64,000 bases of DNA from Saliniramus fredricksonii (lineage in GTDB: Bacteria; Pseudomonadota; Alphaproteobacteria; Rhizobiales; Beijerinckiaceae): positions 1,054,001 through 1,118,000 of the forward strand of contig NZ_FMBM01000002.1 of NCBI RefSeq assembly GCF_900094735.1, given 5' to 3'. The notes under the pieces were generated by a model. The model saw nothing but the letters and a program-made list of their open reading frames with translations. It was not told the DNA's origin and searched no databases. The stretch's first letter is position 1, and each line of letters opens with the position of its first letter. The translations under genes were made by a program, and so were the position numbers. Positions 56,641-64,000 of the stretch are shown here, in pieces.

Positions 56641-57261
56641 ATGGAGCGCCTTCTCGTGCTCGTGCGACACGGCCAGAGCGAGTGGAACAAGCAGAACCTC
56701 TTCACCGGCTGGCGTGATCCGGGCCTCACCGAACTCGGTGTCGAGGAGGCCGTGCGCGGCGGGCGCCTGCTGAAGGAGAGGGGGCTGTCCTTCGATATCG
56801 CCTTCACCTCGGTGCTGACCCGGGCGCAGAAGACGCTCGATCTCATCCTCGGCGAGATCGACCAGGAAGGGCTCGAAACCTTGAGCGATCAAGCTCTCAA
56901 CGAGCGCGACTATGGCGATCTCGCGGGGCTGAACAAGGACGATGCCCGGGCGAAATGGGGCGAAGAGCAGGTCCATATCTGGCGCCGCTCCTATGACGTG
57001 CAGCCGCCCGGCGGCGAAAGCCTGCGCGACACGGTCGCACGCGTGCTGCCCTATTACATCCGCGAGATCCAACCGCGTGTGATGCGCGGCGAGCGTGTCA
57101 TTGTCTCCGCGCATGGCAACAGCCTGCGTGCCCTGATCATGGTGCTCGACGGCTATACGCCGGAAACGATCCCGAGCCTCGAACTCGGCACCGGCATTCC
57201 GATGGTCTACCGCCTCAACGCCGATACCACGGTGGCGAGCCGCGAGATCCTCGAAGATTGA
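56641..57261 (+). CDS. gpmA: 2,3-bisphosphoglycerate-dependent phosphoglycerate mutase
   Basis: Glycolytic enzyme interconverting 3- and 2-phosphoglycerate, 206 residues, the shorter alphaproteobacterial form. The phosphohistidine motif is [27 protein letters not shown], the catalytic Glu lies in [10 protein letters not shown] and the second His in [10 protein letters not shown]. Cotranscription with dapB is likely. Confidence 0.96.
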   Translation: MERLLVLVRHGQSEWNKQNLFTGWRDPGLTELGVEEAVRGGRLLKERGLSFDIAFTSVLTRAQKTLDLILGEIDQEGLETLSDQALNERDYGDLAGLNKDDARAKWGEEQVHIWRRSYDVQPPGGESLRDTVARVLPYYIREIQPRVMRGERVIVSAHGNSLRALIMVLDGYTPETIPSLELGTGIPMVYRLNADTTVASREILED

Positions 57262-57273
57262 CCTGCATGGCCT

Positions 57274-57732
57274 TCAGCCGAAGATGAAGGCCAGAAACGG
57301 CACTGCGGCAACACCCGCCGTCACGAGTCCCGCTGCCAGCATGGTGCGGTCGCGCTTTGCCGCGATCGCACGCAGGCGCCTTGCCAGGCTCTGCCCGTCC
57401 AGCCGGGCATTGTCGAGGACATAGAGCGCGTCGTCCTCTCTCAGGCCGAAGAAGGCGATGGCGTCGCCGAGGCCGTCTCCGGCGAGGCCCTGCGCGCGCA
57501 AAAGCGGATCCGCATGCGCGATTTCTATTGGTGAAGCCTGATACCGCAGGCGGCTGCGCGCATCGAACGGCGCTTCGTAATCCTCGGGAAAGGGCGCAAA
57601 TTCGGTATTCGGACGACGTTCGAGCAAGGCCGCCCAGCGCTCGAGGCGTTCACGGCGGGTCAGCATTTCCCGCGGGCGGTGCGACGCGACATGTGCAACG
57701 CTATGGAGTTGATCAATACCCTCGTGTTTCAT
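57274..57732 (-). CDS. Protein of unknown function with C-terminal membrane anchor
   Basis: A 152-residue protein with a charged N-terminal two thirds (LTRRERLERWAALLERRPNTEFAPFPEDYEAP...) and a single hydrophobic segment at the C-terminus (TMLAAGLVTAGVAAVPFLAFIFG), so it may be tail-anchored. ATG 57732 follows GAGGAGGG. No family recognised. Confidence 0.65.
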   Translation of the reverse strand: MKHEGIDQLHSVAHVASHRPREMLTRRERLERWAALLERRPNTEFAPFPEDYEAPFDARSRLRYQASPIEIAHADPLLRAQGLAGDGLGDAIAFFGLREDDALYVLDNARLDGQSLARRLRAIAAKRDRTMLAAGLVTAGVAAVPFLAFIFG

Positions 57733-57882
57733 CGATCCCTCCTCTGCAATAGCCGCTGCCAGACTATACGTGTGGGGCGACAATTGTTCTGGAGTAAAAT
57801 AGAAAGTTAACACTGCGACGGAATTTCGGCAAGTCATGATCCAATTTTGCACACCAGGTTATATTTTGTTGCGCAGGTTTGG

Positions 57883-58239
57883 TTACGCGAATGCGAAATA
57901 CGTAACAGAAATTAATATCAATTCGCCCGCAATGACCCCGGCAATGACGGAGCGCCGGGCAAGAAAGTACACCCCGATCCCCACGAGAACGGCGCCCAGC
58001 CGGGCGAGCAGGGGCGCAGCAGCCAGCGCCCCGCTGGGCGTCAGCAGGAGCTTCATCACGACGGCGGCCAGCAACGTGGTGGCGACTGCGCGGACCCAGA
58101 CGATGATCTCCGAGCGTTCATCGAGCCCGCGCGAGACGACCACCCCGAGCGCTCGCCAGATTTCGCTCGGCAGAAAGCCGACCAGGATCAGCACGAGATA
58201 GGGCCATAGCGGCGCGATCGTGGTTTCCCAGGTGGTCAT
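57883..58239 (-). CDS. azlD: AzlD-type branched-chain amino acid exporter small subunit
   Basis: A 118-residue protein with four probable membrane helices, starting MTTWETTIAPLWPYLVLILVGFLPSEIWRALGVVVSRGLDE and typical of the AzlD family. It pairs with AzlC in the export of branched-chain amino acids or analogues. The start overlaps the azlC stop by 4 bases. Confidence 0.85.
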   Translation of the reverse strand: MTTWETTIAPLWPYLVLILVGFLPSEIWRALGVVVSRGLDERSEIIVWVRAVATTLLAAVVMKLLLTPSGALAAAPLLARLGAVLVGIGVYFLARRSVIAGVIAGELILISVTYFAFA

Positions 58240-58997
58240 CGCCGCCCCCGTCCGATCAGCCAGGCGAGCGTGCCACCAACGAGGCCTGTGGCGAGCAGAT
58301 CGAAATCCGGGCCCACGAGCAGCGTGAACAGCGGCGCGAGCGCTGCGCCAAGGACGAGCGCGGACTGGTCGAGCAGCGTGCGCGCACCGGCGATCAGCGC
58401 GATGGTGAAGAATAACGGCGTCAGAAAGAGCAGGCCGGCGGCGAGAAAGGCCGGCACTGCGGCGCTCAGGAGAAAGCCGATCCCGGTCATCGTCGTCGCC
58501 ACCATCAGGCAGGCATTGGCGAAGCCGAGATAATAGCCGAAGCGCTCTTGCGGCGGCATGGTCGGCATGCGCCGGTTGCTCTCGACCCAGACGGTGACCG
58601 CAACGTAATGCGCCACGAAGACCTGTGTGAGCAAGCTCTGCCCGGGCCGGCGCAGCATCGGCATCATCGAGACCGTCATGGGCAGAAGGCGGATCGAGGA
58701 GAGGGAAACGGCCACCGCGACCAGCGGCAGCGCCGTCCCGCCGGCTATCCCGCCGAACAGGATCACCTGCGCAGGCGCGGCCCACATCAGGAGGGTCGAA
58801 AGGACGGCTGCGAGAAAGGGAAACCCGACATCCTGCGCGAGTGAGCCAACGCCCAGCAGCGAGAAACCGACGATCCAGGCCGGCAGCACCAGCGCGTCGC
58901 GAATGCCGCGCAGGAGGGGGGAGGGGCCCGATAAGGCTGCGCTGCCGCTCGCATCCTGGCCATCGCGCCGCTTTTCGCCTTTTGCTCGCTGGTTCAT
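58236..58997 (-). CDS. azlC: AzlC-type branched-chain amino acid exporter large subunit
   Basis: A 253-residue membrane protein of the AzlC family: LRGIRDALVLPAWIVGFSLLGVGSLAQDVG near the N-terminus, then FPFLAAVLSTLLMWAAPAQVILFGG and SIRLLPMTVSMMPMLRR. ATG 58997 is chosen because the family starts about 30 residues later and a purine-rich AAAAGGCG precedes it; the open frame upstream to 59252 overlaps the promoter region of the divergent flavoprotein gene. Confidence 0.87.
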   Translation of the reverse strand: MNQRAKGEKRRDGQDASGSAALSGPSPLLRGIRDALVLPAWIVGFSLLGVGSLAQDVGFPFLAAVLSTLLMWAAPAQVILFGGIAGGTALPLVAVAVSLSSIRLLPMTVSMMPMLRRPGQSLLTQVFVAHYVAVTVWVESNRRMPTMPPQERFGYYLGFANACLMVATTMTGIGFLLSAAVPAFLAAGLLFLTPLFFTIALIAGARTLLDQSALVLGAALAPLFTLLVGPDFDLLATGLVGGTLAWLIGRGRR

Positions 58998-59197
58998 GCG
59001 CCTTTTGACCACGAAGCCGCGCGCCGTACCATGGGAAATCCGCAACGGCGCCGGGAGCGTTGTTGCGCCGGCAAGGCCGCGCAGCGCGATTTTCCCAGAC
59101 CGGAGCGGGAAGGATGCGCGGTTTCGGCGCGTGCGCCAGGGCCTGAATTCTGATAGAGACGAAGCGAAGAAACCGATAATCGACAGGGCCGGAAACG

Positions 59198-60613
59198 ATG
59201 GACATGATCCGCAACGACGCGCGCAAGCGCCCCGACGCCGCCACGCTCGCAACGCTGACGCAGGCGCTCAAGGATCTCCTGGGCGCACGCGTCTCCACCG
59301 CACAGGCGGTGTGCGAGCAGCACGCCAACACGCTGACCTGGGTCGAGAACCAGGCCCCCGATATCGTTGTCTTCGCCGAGAGCACCGAGGAAGTCTCGCA
59401 GGTCGTGAAGCTGTGCGCGCAGCACGACGTCCCGGTCATTCCCTTCGGCACCGGCACCTCCTTCGAGGGCCATACCAATGCACCTTATGGCGGCGTCTCG
59501 ATCGATACCAGCCGGATGAACGCCGTGATCGCCGTCCATGCAGAGGATCTCGATTGCGTGGTGCAGCCGGGGATCACGCGCAAGGCGCTCAATGAATATC
59601 TGCGTGATATGGGGCTGTTCTTCCCGATCGATCCCGGCGCCGATGCCTCGCTGGGCGGCATGGTCGGCACGCGCGCCTCGGGCACCAATGCGGTGCGCTA
59701 CGGCACGATGAAGGACAACGTGCTCGCGCTCACCGTGGTGATGCCCAACGGCGATATCGTCAAGACCTCGCGCCGCGCCAAGAAGTCGAGCGCCGGCTAT
59801 GATCTGACCCGTCTGATGGTCGGCTCCGAAGGCACGCTCGGCATCATCACCGAGATCACGCTGAAGCTGCACGGCATCCCCGAGGCAATTTCCGGTGGCA
59901 TCTGCCCATTCCCGAGCATTGCGGCGGCCTGCGAGGCGGTGATCATCACCATCCAGTCCGGCATTCCGGTGGCCCGGATCGAACTGATCGACGAGATGCA
60001 GGTGCGTGCCATCAACCTCTACTCGAAGACCACGCTGGAGGAACGCCCGCAGCTCTTCCTCGAATTCCACGGCTCGGAAGAGAGCGTCAAGGAACAGGCA
60101 GCGCGCTTTGGCGAAATTGCCGAGGAATTCGGCGGCGGTCCCTTCGCCTGGACCACGCAGGCTGAGGAACGCACCCGCCTGTGGCAGGCCCGGCATGACG
60201 CCTATTGGGCGGCCATGGCCCTGCGACCCGGCGCGAAGGGCATTTCCACCGATGTCTGCGTGCCGATCTCGCGGCTCGCCGAATGCGTCGAGGCGACGCA
60301 GCACGACATCGCCGAAGCGGGGCTGATGGCGCCGATCGTCGGCCATGTCGGCGACGGGAATTTCCATGTGCTGCCGCTCGTCGATATGGAAAACGCCGAA
60401 GAGATCGCCAAGGCGAAACGCTTCGTCGAGCGCCTCGTCGAGCGCGCGCTCGAGATGGAGGGCACCTGTACCGGCGAGCATGGTGTCGGCCAGATGAAGA
60501 TGAAATACCTCGAATCGGAGCACGGCGCCGAGGCGCTGGCGGTGATGCGGGCGATCAAGCACGCGCTCGACCCGCAGAATATCATGAATCCCGGCAAGAT
60601 CGTCTCCTGGTGA
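59198..60613 (+). CDS. FAD-linked D-lactate dehydrogenase/glycolate oxidase-like protein
   Basis: A 471-residue flavoprotein of the GlcD/cytochrome-type D-lactate dehydrogenase family. The PCMH-type FAD domain shows VPVIPFGTGTSFEGHTNAPYGGVSIDTSRMN, DPGADASLGGMVGTRASGTNAVRYGTMKDNVLAL and VGSEGTLGIITEITLKL; the C-terminal substrate domain has VGHVGDGNFHVLPL and CTGEHGVGQMKMKYL, with His residues typical of the family. It oxidises a D-2-hydroxy acid, most likely D-lactate, passing electrons to the respiratory chain. A strong hairpin follows the stop codon. Confidence 0.9.
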   Translation: MDMIRNDARKRPDAATLATLTQALKDLLGARVSTAQAVCEQHANTLTWVENQAPDIVVFAESTEEVSQVVKLCAQHDVPVIPFGTGTSFEGHTNAPYGGVSIDTSRMNAVIAVHAEDLDCVVQPGITRKALNEYLRDMGLFFPIDPGADASLGGMVGTRASGTNAVRYGTMKDNVLALTVVMPNGDIVKTSRRAKKSSAGYDLTRLMVGSEGTLGIITEITLKLHGIPEAISGGICPFPSIAAACEAVIITIQSGIPVARIELIDEMQVRAINLYSKTTLEERPQLFLEFHGSEESVKEQAARFGEIAEEFGGGPFAWTTQAEERTRLWQARHDAYWAAMALRPGAKGISTDVCVPISRLAECVEATQHDIAEAGLMAPIVGHVGDGNFHVLPLVDMENAEEIAKAKRFVERLVERALEMEGTCTGEHGVGQMKMKYLESEHGAEALAVMRAIKHALDPQNIMNPGKIVSW

Positions 60614-60618
60614 GGTGC

Positions 60619-60648
60619 CATTCCGGCGCGCGTGACTGCGCCGGAATG
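60619..60648 (+). terminator. Hairpin after the D-lactate dehydrogenase gene
   Basis: An 11-bp perfect inverted repeat (CATTCCGGCGC / GCGCCGGAATG) with an 8-base loop, 5 bases after the stop codon, followed by CAAAA instead of a T-run. Confidence 0.55.
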
Positions 60649-60790
60649 CAAAACCGCGATTTTCTGACCCGATCCGGCTTGCAAAGCTGGACGGCGGCGT
60701 CGGGTTTCGTCATGGTTCGGCCATGCCACGGGGTTAACTCCGTGGTGAACCTGTTGAATTCGATCGCTGGCGTGAAGGGGTCCATGGGCC

Positions 60791-63700
60791 TTGCGTGACA
60801 GTCTGACCGCTCTGGCGGCTATCGTCATACTGATCCTCGTGGCAGCACTCGCGATCCCGCCTTTCGTCGACTGGGAGGAGAGGCGTCTCGATCTCGAGGC
60901 GGCGCTGTCGCGCGCCGCCGGCATTCCGGTGGAGACGCGCGGCACCATCGATCTGCGGCTGCTGCCGTCGCCGCGCATGCGGGTCGACGGCCTGACCATC
61001 GGCATCCCCGACGGCGCATCGCCCTCGCTGGTCGCGCAGGGTGTCGCAGCCGAAATGGAACTGACGGCCCTGTTGCGCGGTCAGGTGCGCTTCAGCAATA
61101 TCGGCATTGCCCGCGCTGATCTGCGCCTTCCGATGGAAGAGGGCGCGCTGCGGTTCCCCGAGCGCATGCGCGAGGGGCCCGAAGCGCTGGGCGGGCTCGC
61201 TTTCGATGATCTCGCCATCACCGCGCTCAGCGTGACGACGATCACGCCTGAATTCGGCGCCATGCGTCGGGCCGAGATCGCCGATCTGCGCCTGAATGCG
61301 CCCTCGCTGGCCGGACCATGGCGGATCGAGGGGGTCTATGGCGGCGATACATTCCGCCTCGGTACCGGGACGCTCAGCGATGATCTCTCCATGGAGATGC
61401 GGCTCGTCGGCGGTGTCGATACACCGCTGCGATACGATATCGACGCGACGCTGCAGCTGCTTCCCGAGGCCGCCCGCTATCGCCCGCTCCTCGACGGCGA
61501 GATGCGGATCGTCGCCCTCCCCAACGCCGAGACGGAGGCGGAGCCCGCCACGCAGGACCCGATCGTGCTCAGTGGTGATTTCGCCAGTGAGGGGCCCGGT
61601 TTCGCCCTGTCCGCATTGCGGCTCGAACTGGGTGATCCGTCGCTCGGCTCGCAGCTCGAGGGCAGCGGCTTCCTGCGCCTCGACGACCCGCGCCTTGCGC
61701 TCGAACTGGCCGGACGCCGGCTGGCGCTCGACACGATCATGGCCGGCCCGCGTGCCGGGCTGCTGACGTCCTGGTTCGGGGAGCAGGGGCCGCGAACGCC
61801 GCTGCCGCCGATTGATCTCGCGCTGGAACTCGGCAGCGTCGGGTTCGCTGGCGAGGAACTGCTCGATGTGGCGCTTCGTACAATGCTCGAGAACGGCGAA
61901 TTGCAGATCGCGCAAAGCGCGGTGACGCTGCCCGGTGAGGCGCGGCTGTCCTTTGCCGGTGCCGTCGATCTGACCGCGGGCGACCGGATTGCGGGCGATG
62001 CCAGGCTGGTTGCCGCCGATGGGGATCGCCTTGCGCGCTATCTCGGGCGTATCGGCCTGGAAGGGCCCTGGCTCGGGCTGGTGCGCGGGCCCGAACTCGA
62101 CATTGCCGGCCAGGTGGCCATTGATCCTGAAGGGGTGAGCGTAGACGATCTGGCCTTTCGGGCCGGCGCTGCGCAGATAGGCGGCAGCGTGGAGTATCGC
62201 GCGCCGCAAATCGGGCAGCGCGGACGTGTGGAGGCTCAGATACGCGCCGACGGCATCGATCTCGAAGATCTGCCGCCCCTCGACGCGGTGCCGCTGACGG
62301 CGGGGGAGAACGATCTGGTCATCGGTCTCGTCGCACGCGATGTGCGCCATGGTGACGAGGGGGGCGGTCGCATCGATGCCCGACTGCGCAGCGAAGGTGA
62401 GACGCTCGTCGTCGACCGATTCGACATTGCCGGGCTCGCAGGCGCCGAGGCGTCTCTCTCCGGTCGGATCAATCCCGACGGGGCCGGGTTGATTTCAGGA
62501 CGGTTGCAGGCTGTGCGCGCGGCGCCGTTGCTGTCGCTGCTCGGGCGCTTTCAGCGCGATGGTCTGGTCGGCCTGGCGCCGCCGTTCATTCGCGAGGGCG
62601 GACTCGATCTCGCCATCTCGATCGACCGTCTGCCGCCCGGTGACGAACTCGCCTCCGGGGCGCTGCGGCTGTCGCTGGAGGGCGAGGTCGCCGGCGGACC
62701 GTTCAGCGCGACGGCCGCGACCCTGGGCGGGCGCACCGAGTCCTTTCGCTTCTTCCTCGCCACCCGCGATACGCGCGACTGGGTCGATCTCGACCACCCC
62801 GCCGTGGCGGGACAATCGTCCAATCTGACCATGGAGATGCGCCGCTCGGGTGCCGATCGCTATGCGGCAACCGCTTCGGGTGACATGGCGGGCCTGCGCT
62901 TTCGAACGACGCGGGCCTTGTCGATCGATGCCATCACCCGCGAGATCTGGGACGGCGAGATCCGGCTGAGCAGCGAGGATCTGCGTCCCGCCCTCGGCTT
63001 GTTCGCTCTCGGCGATGCGGGTCTCGATACGGCTCCCGGGGAGATGCGTGTCTCGGTTGCGCGGGAACCCGGCGCCACGCAGCTGGAACTGGACGGACGG
63101 ATCGCCGGCGAGCGTGTGCGCGGCGATCTGCGGCTTGGTCGCGAAACACTGTCCGGCGAACTCGCCGTCGCAGCTCTGTCGCTGCCGGCGCTGATCGACG
63201 TGCTGCTCACCGATACCGGCGGCGATTCGCCGGAGAATGGCTGGAGTGAGGCGCCCTTCGGCCGGGTCGCGCTGCCGTTTCGCAGCGGGCGCATCGGTAT
63301 CAGTGCCGGGAATGTCGCGCTCGGGCGCGGCCAGGTGGCGCGTGAGGCGCAATTCGATCTGGTGCTGCTCACGGATGGTCTCGCGGTCGAGAATTTCGCG
63401 TCGGGGTTCGGCGAAGGTGGGCTTTCAGGAGCCCTCAGTCTGCGCCGCGCCCCCGACGGCCCTCTCGCCGCCGTCGGCGAGGTGGAGTTCTCCGGTTTGT
63501 CGGCACAGGCCCTGATGCCGGACGCACCGTTCTCGGCGCAACTGACCGGCGCGCTGGATTTCGGGGCATCGGGCGAGAGCCTCGCCGGCGCCATTGCCGA
63601 TCTCTCCGGCGGCGGTAACCTGCTCCTTGAAGACCTGGTCGTGACAGGTATGGCGCCCGATGCGATCACGCTTGGCCTGGAACGGGCGCTCAGGGAAGAG

Positions 63701-64000
63701 GATCCGCTCGGCGGGCGGCGCCTGCAGGGGCATGTCGAGAGTGCTCTCGACGACGATATTTTCGACGCTGACACCGTCACCGCGCCGGTGACGCTGGTTG
63801 GAGGCAGCCTGCGGCTCGAACCACTTGCCGTGCCGGATCCGAATACGGAGGAGGCCGGATGGCGTGGGGCGGCGGCCTTCGATCTGATCGCGGGCGGCGT
63901 CGATATTCGCGGCAGCCTGCGTGCTGCATCGGCGCCTCCAGGCTGGAGCGGCCCGGCGCCACGCATCACGCTCGGCTGGACCGGCGCCGTCGGTGCGATG
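60791..64000 (+). CDS. AsmA family protein, N-terminal part
   Basis: The frame is open from TTG 60791 to the window edge (1070 codons), without a stop. It starts with a membrane anchor (LRDSLTALAAIVILILVAALAIPPFVDW) followed by the AsmA hallmark EERRLDLEAALSRAAGIPVETRGTIDLRLLPSPRMRVDGLTIG and long beta-rich repeats. AsmA-like proteins are inner-membrane anchored, bridge the periplasm and take part in phospholipid transport or outer-membrane homeostasis. There is no ATG option: an in-frame TGA at 60773-60775 is followed by TTG 60791 as first start codon, with GAAGGGG upstream. The C-terminal AsmA domain is outside the window. Confidence 0.88.
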   Translation, partial: MRDSLTALAAIVILILVAALAIPPFVDWEERRLDLEAALSRAAGIPVETRGTIDLRLLPSPRMRVDGLTIGIPDGASPSLVAQGVAAEMELTALLRGQVRFSNIGIARADLRLPMEEGALRFPERMREGPEALGGLAFDDLAITALSVTTITPEFGAMRRAEIADLRLNAPSLAGPWRIEGVYGGDTFRLGTGTLSDDLSMEMRLVGGVDTPLRYDIDATLQLLPEAARYRPLLDGEMRIVALPNAETEAEPATQDPIVLSGDFASEGPGFALSALRLELGDPSLGSQLEGSGFLRLDDPRLALELAGRRLALDTIMAGPRAGLLTSWFGEQGPRTPLPPIDLALELGSVGFAGEELLDVALRTMLENGELQIAQSAVTLPGEARLSFAGAVDLTAGDRIAGDARLVAADGDRLARYLGRIGLEGPWLGLVRGPELDIAGQVAIDPEGVSVDDLAFRAGAAQIGGSVEYRAPQIGQRGRVEAQIRADGIDLEDLPPLDAVPLTAGENDLVIGLVARDVRHGDEGGGRIDARLRSEGETLVVDRFDIAGLAGAEASLSGRINPDGAGLISGRLQAVRAAPLLSLLGRFQRDGLVGLAPPFIREGGLDLAISIDRLPPGDELASGALRLSLEGEVAGGPFSATAATLGGRTESFRFFLATRDTRDWVDLDHPAVAGQSSNLTMEMRRSGADRYAATASGDMAGLRFRTTRALSIDAITREIWDGEIRLSSEDLRPALGLFALGDAGLDTAPGEMRVSVAREPGATQLELDGRIAGERVRGDLRLGRETLSGELAVAALSLPALIDVLLTDTGGDSPENGWSEAPFGRVALPFRSGRIGISAGNVALGRGQVAREAQFDLVLLTDGLAVENFASGFGEGGLSGALSLRRAPDGPLAAVGEVEFSGLSAQALMPDAPFSAQLTGALDFGASGESLAGAIADLSGGGNLLLEDLVVTGMAPDAITLGLERALREEDPLGGRRLQGHVESALDDDIFDADTVTAPVTLVGGSLRLEPLAVPDPNTEEAGWRGAAAFDLIAGGVDIRGSLRAASAPPGWSGPAPRITLGWTGAVGAM

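Noticed and set aside
57883-59478. A single 531-codon minus-strand frame covering azlD and more
   Set aside because: Only its last 118 codons are a real protein (AzlD); the rest is the out-of-frame shadow of azlC and the upstream region.
60734-62350. A 538-codon minus-strand frame opposite the AsmA gene
   Set aside because: The plus-strand AsmA frame starts with a membrane anchor and the family hallmark and is open to the window edge; the minus-strand product has no recognisable domain.

Overview
The window is high-GC chromosomal DNA of an alphaproteobacterium, most likely of the order Hyphomicrobiales (Rhizobiales); the species cannot be fixed from sequence alone. Pointers are the motE-flgH-fliL-fliP flagellar order, an ELM1-like protein, a twin-arginine repeat protein of the TIGR03808 type, the dapB-gpmA pair, an AsmA protein and candidate CtrA boxes (TTAA-N7-TTAA).

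Bases 1-31660 are mostly ordinary core genome: the end of a HI0933-type flavoprotein, ndk, gatB with a GNAT acetyltransferase, a CPA1 antiporter with a cyclic-nucleotide-like tail, an isochorismatase-family hydrolase, the flagellar operon fliP-fliL-flgH-motE (minus strand), a stand-alone receiver protein, an SH3 protein, a TAT-exported beta-helix protein, a YitT membrane protein, a CoxL-like molybdenum hydroxylase subunit, a PilZ protein next to hemN, an AI-2E-type transporter, a cysteine-cluster protein, a class A penicillin-binding protein, trxB, an ELM1-like protein, an Lrp regulator, a hydroxypyruvate-isomerase-like protein and guaA. A dispersed element of about 100 bp sits directly after the stop codons of fliP (tandem pair) and of the AI-2E gene.

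Bases 31673-55215 form an accessory island between guaA and the cytochrome-dapB-gpmA block. It is an array of two-gene cassettes, each an envelope-anchored or exported protein followed by a leaderless protein: A-B (unknown), C-D (D is a class 3 lipase) and E-head (the head is the N-terminal domain of a 4008-residue RTX-like protein). The order is A-B, C1-D1, E1-head1 (64 codons, split by a 1908-bp IS1634-type element), E2-head2 (384 residues), C2-D2, E3-giant. C-D-E-head start is duplicated about 7.13 kb apart. B, D1, D2 and head2 share a C-terminal tail ending A-P-x-(L/M)-A-A, encoded in a repeated linker; three of the four linkers carry a perfect TTAA-N7-TTAA box. My reading is an array of secreted effectors, each preceded by a protective or chaperone partner and possibly under CtrA control. 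No exporter is present, so secretion and toxicity are inferences.

Bases 55216-64000 return to core genes: a c-type cytochrome lipoprotein, dapB, gpmA, a small membrane protein, azlCD, a D-lactate dehydrogenase-like flavoprotein and a partial AsmA protein. No tRNA, rRNA, riboswitch or CRISPR array was recognised.
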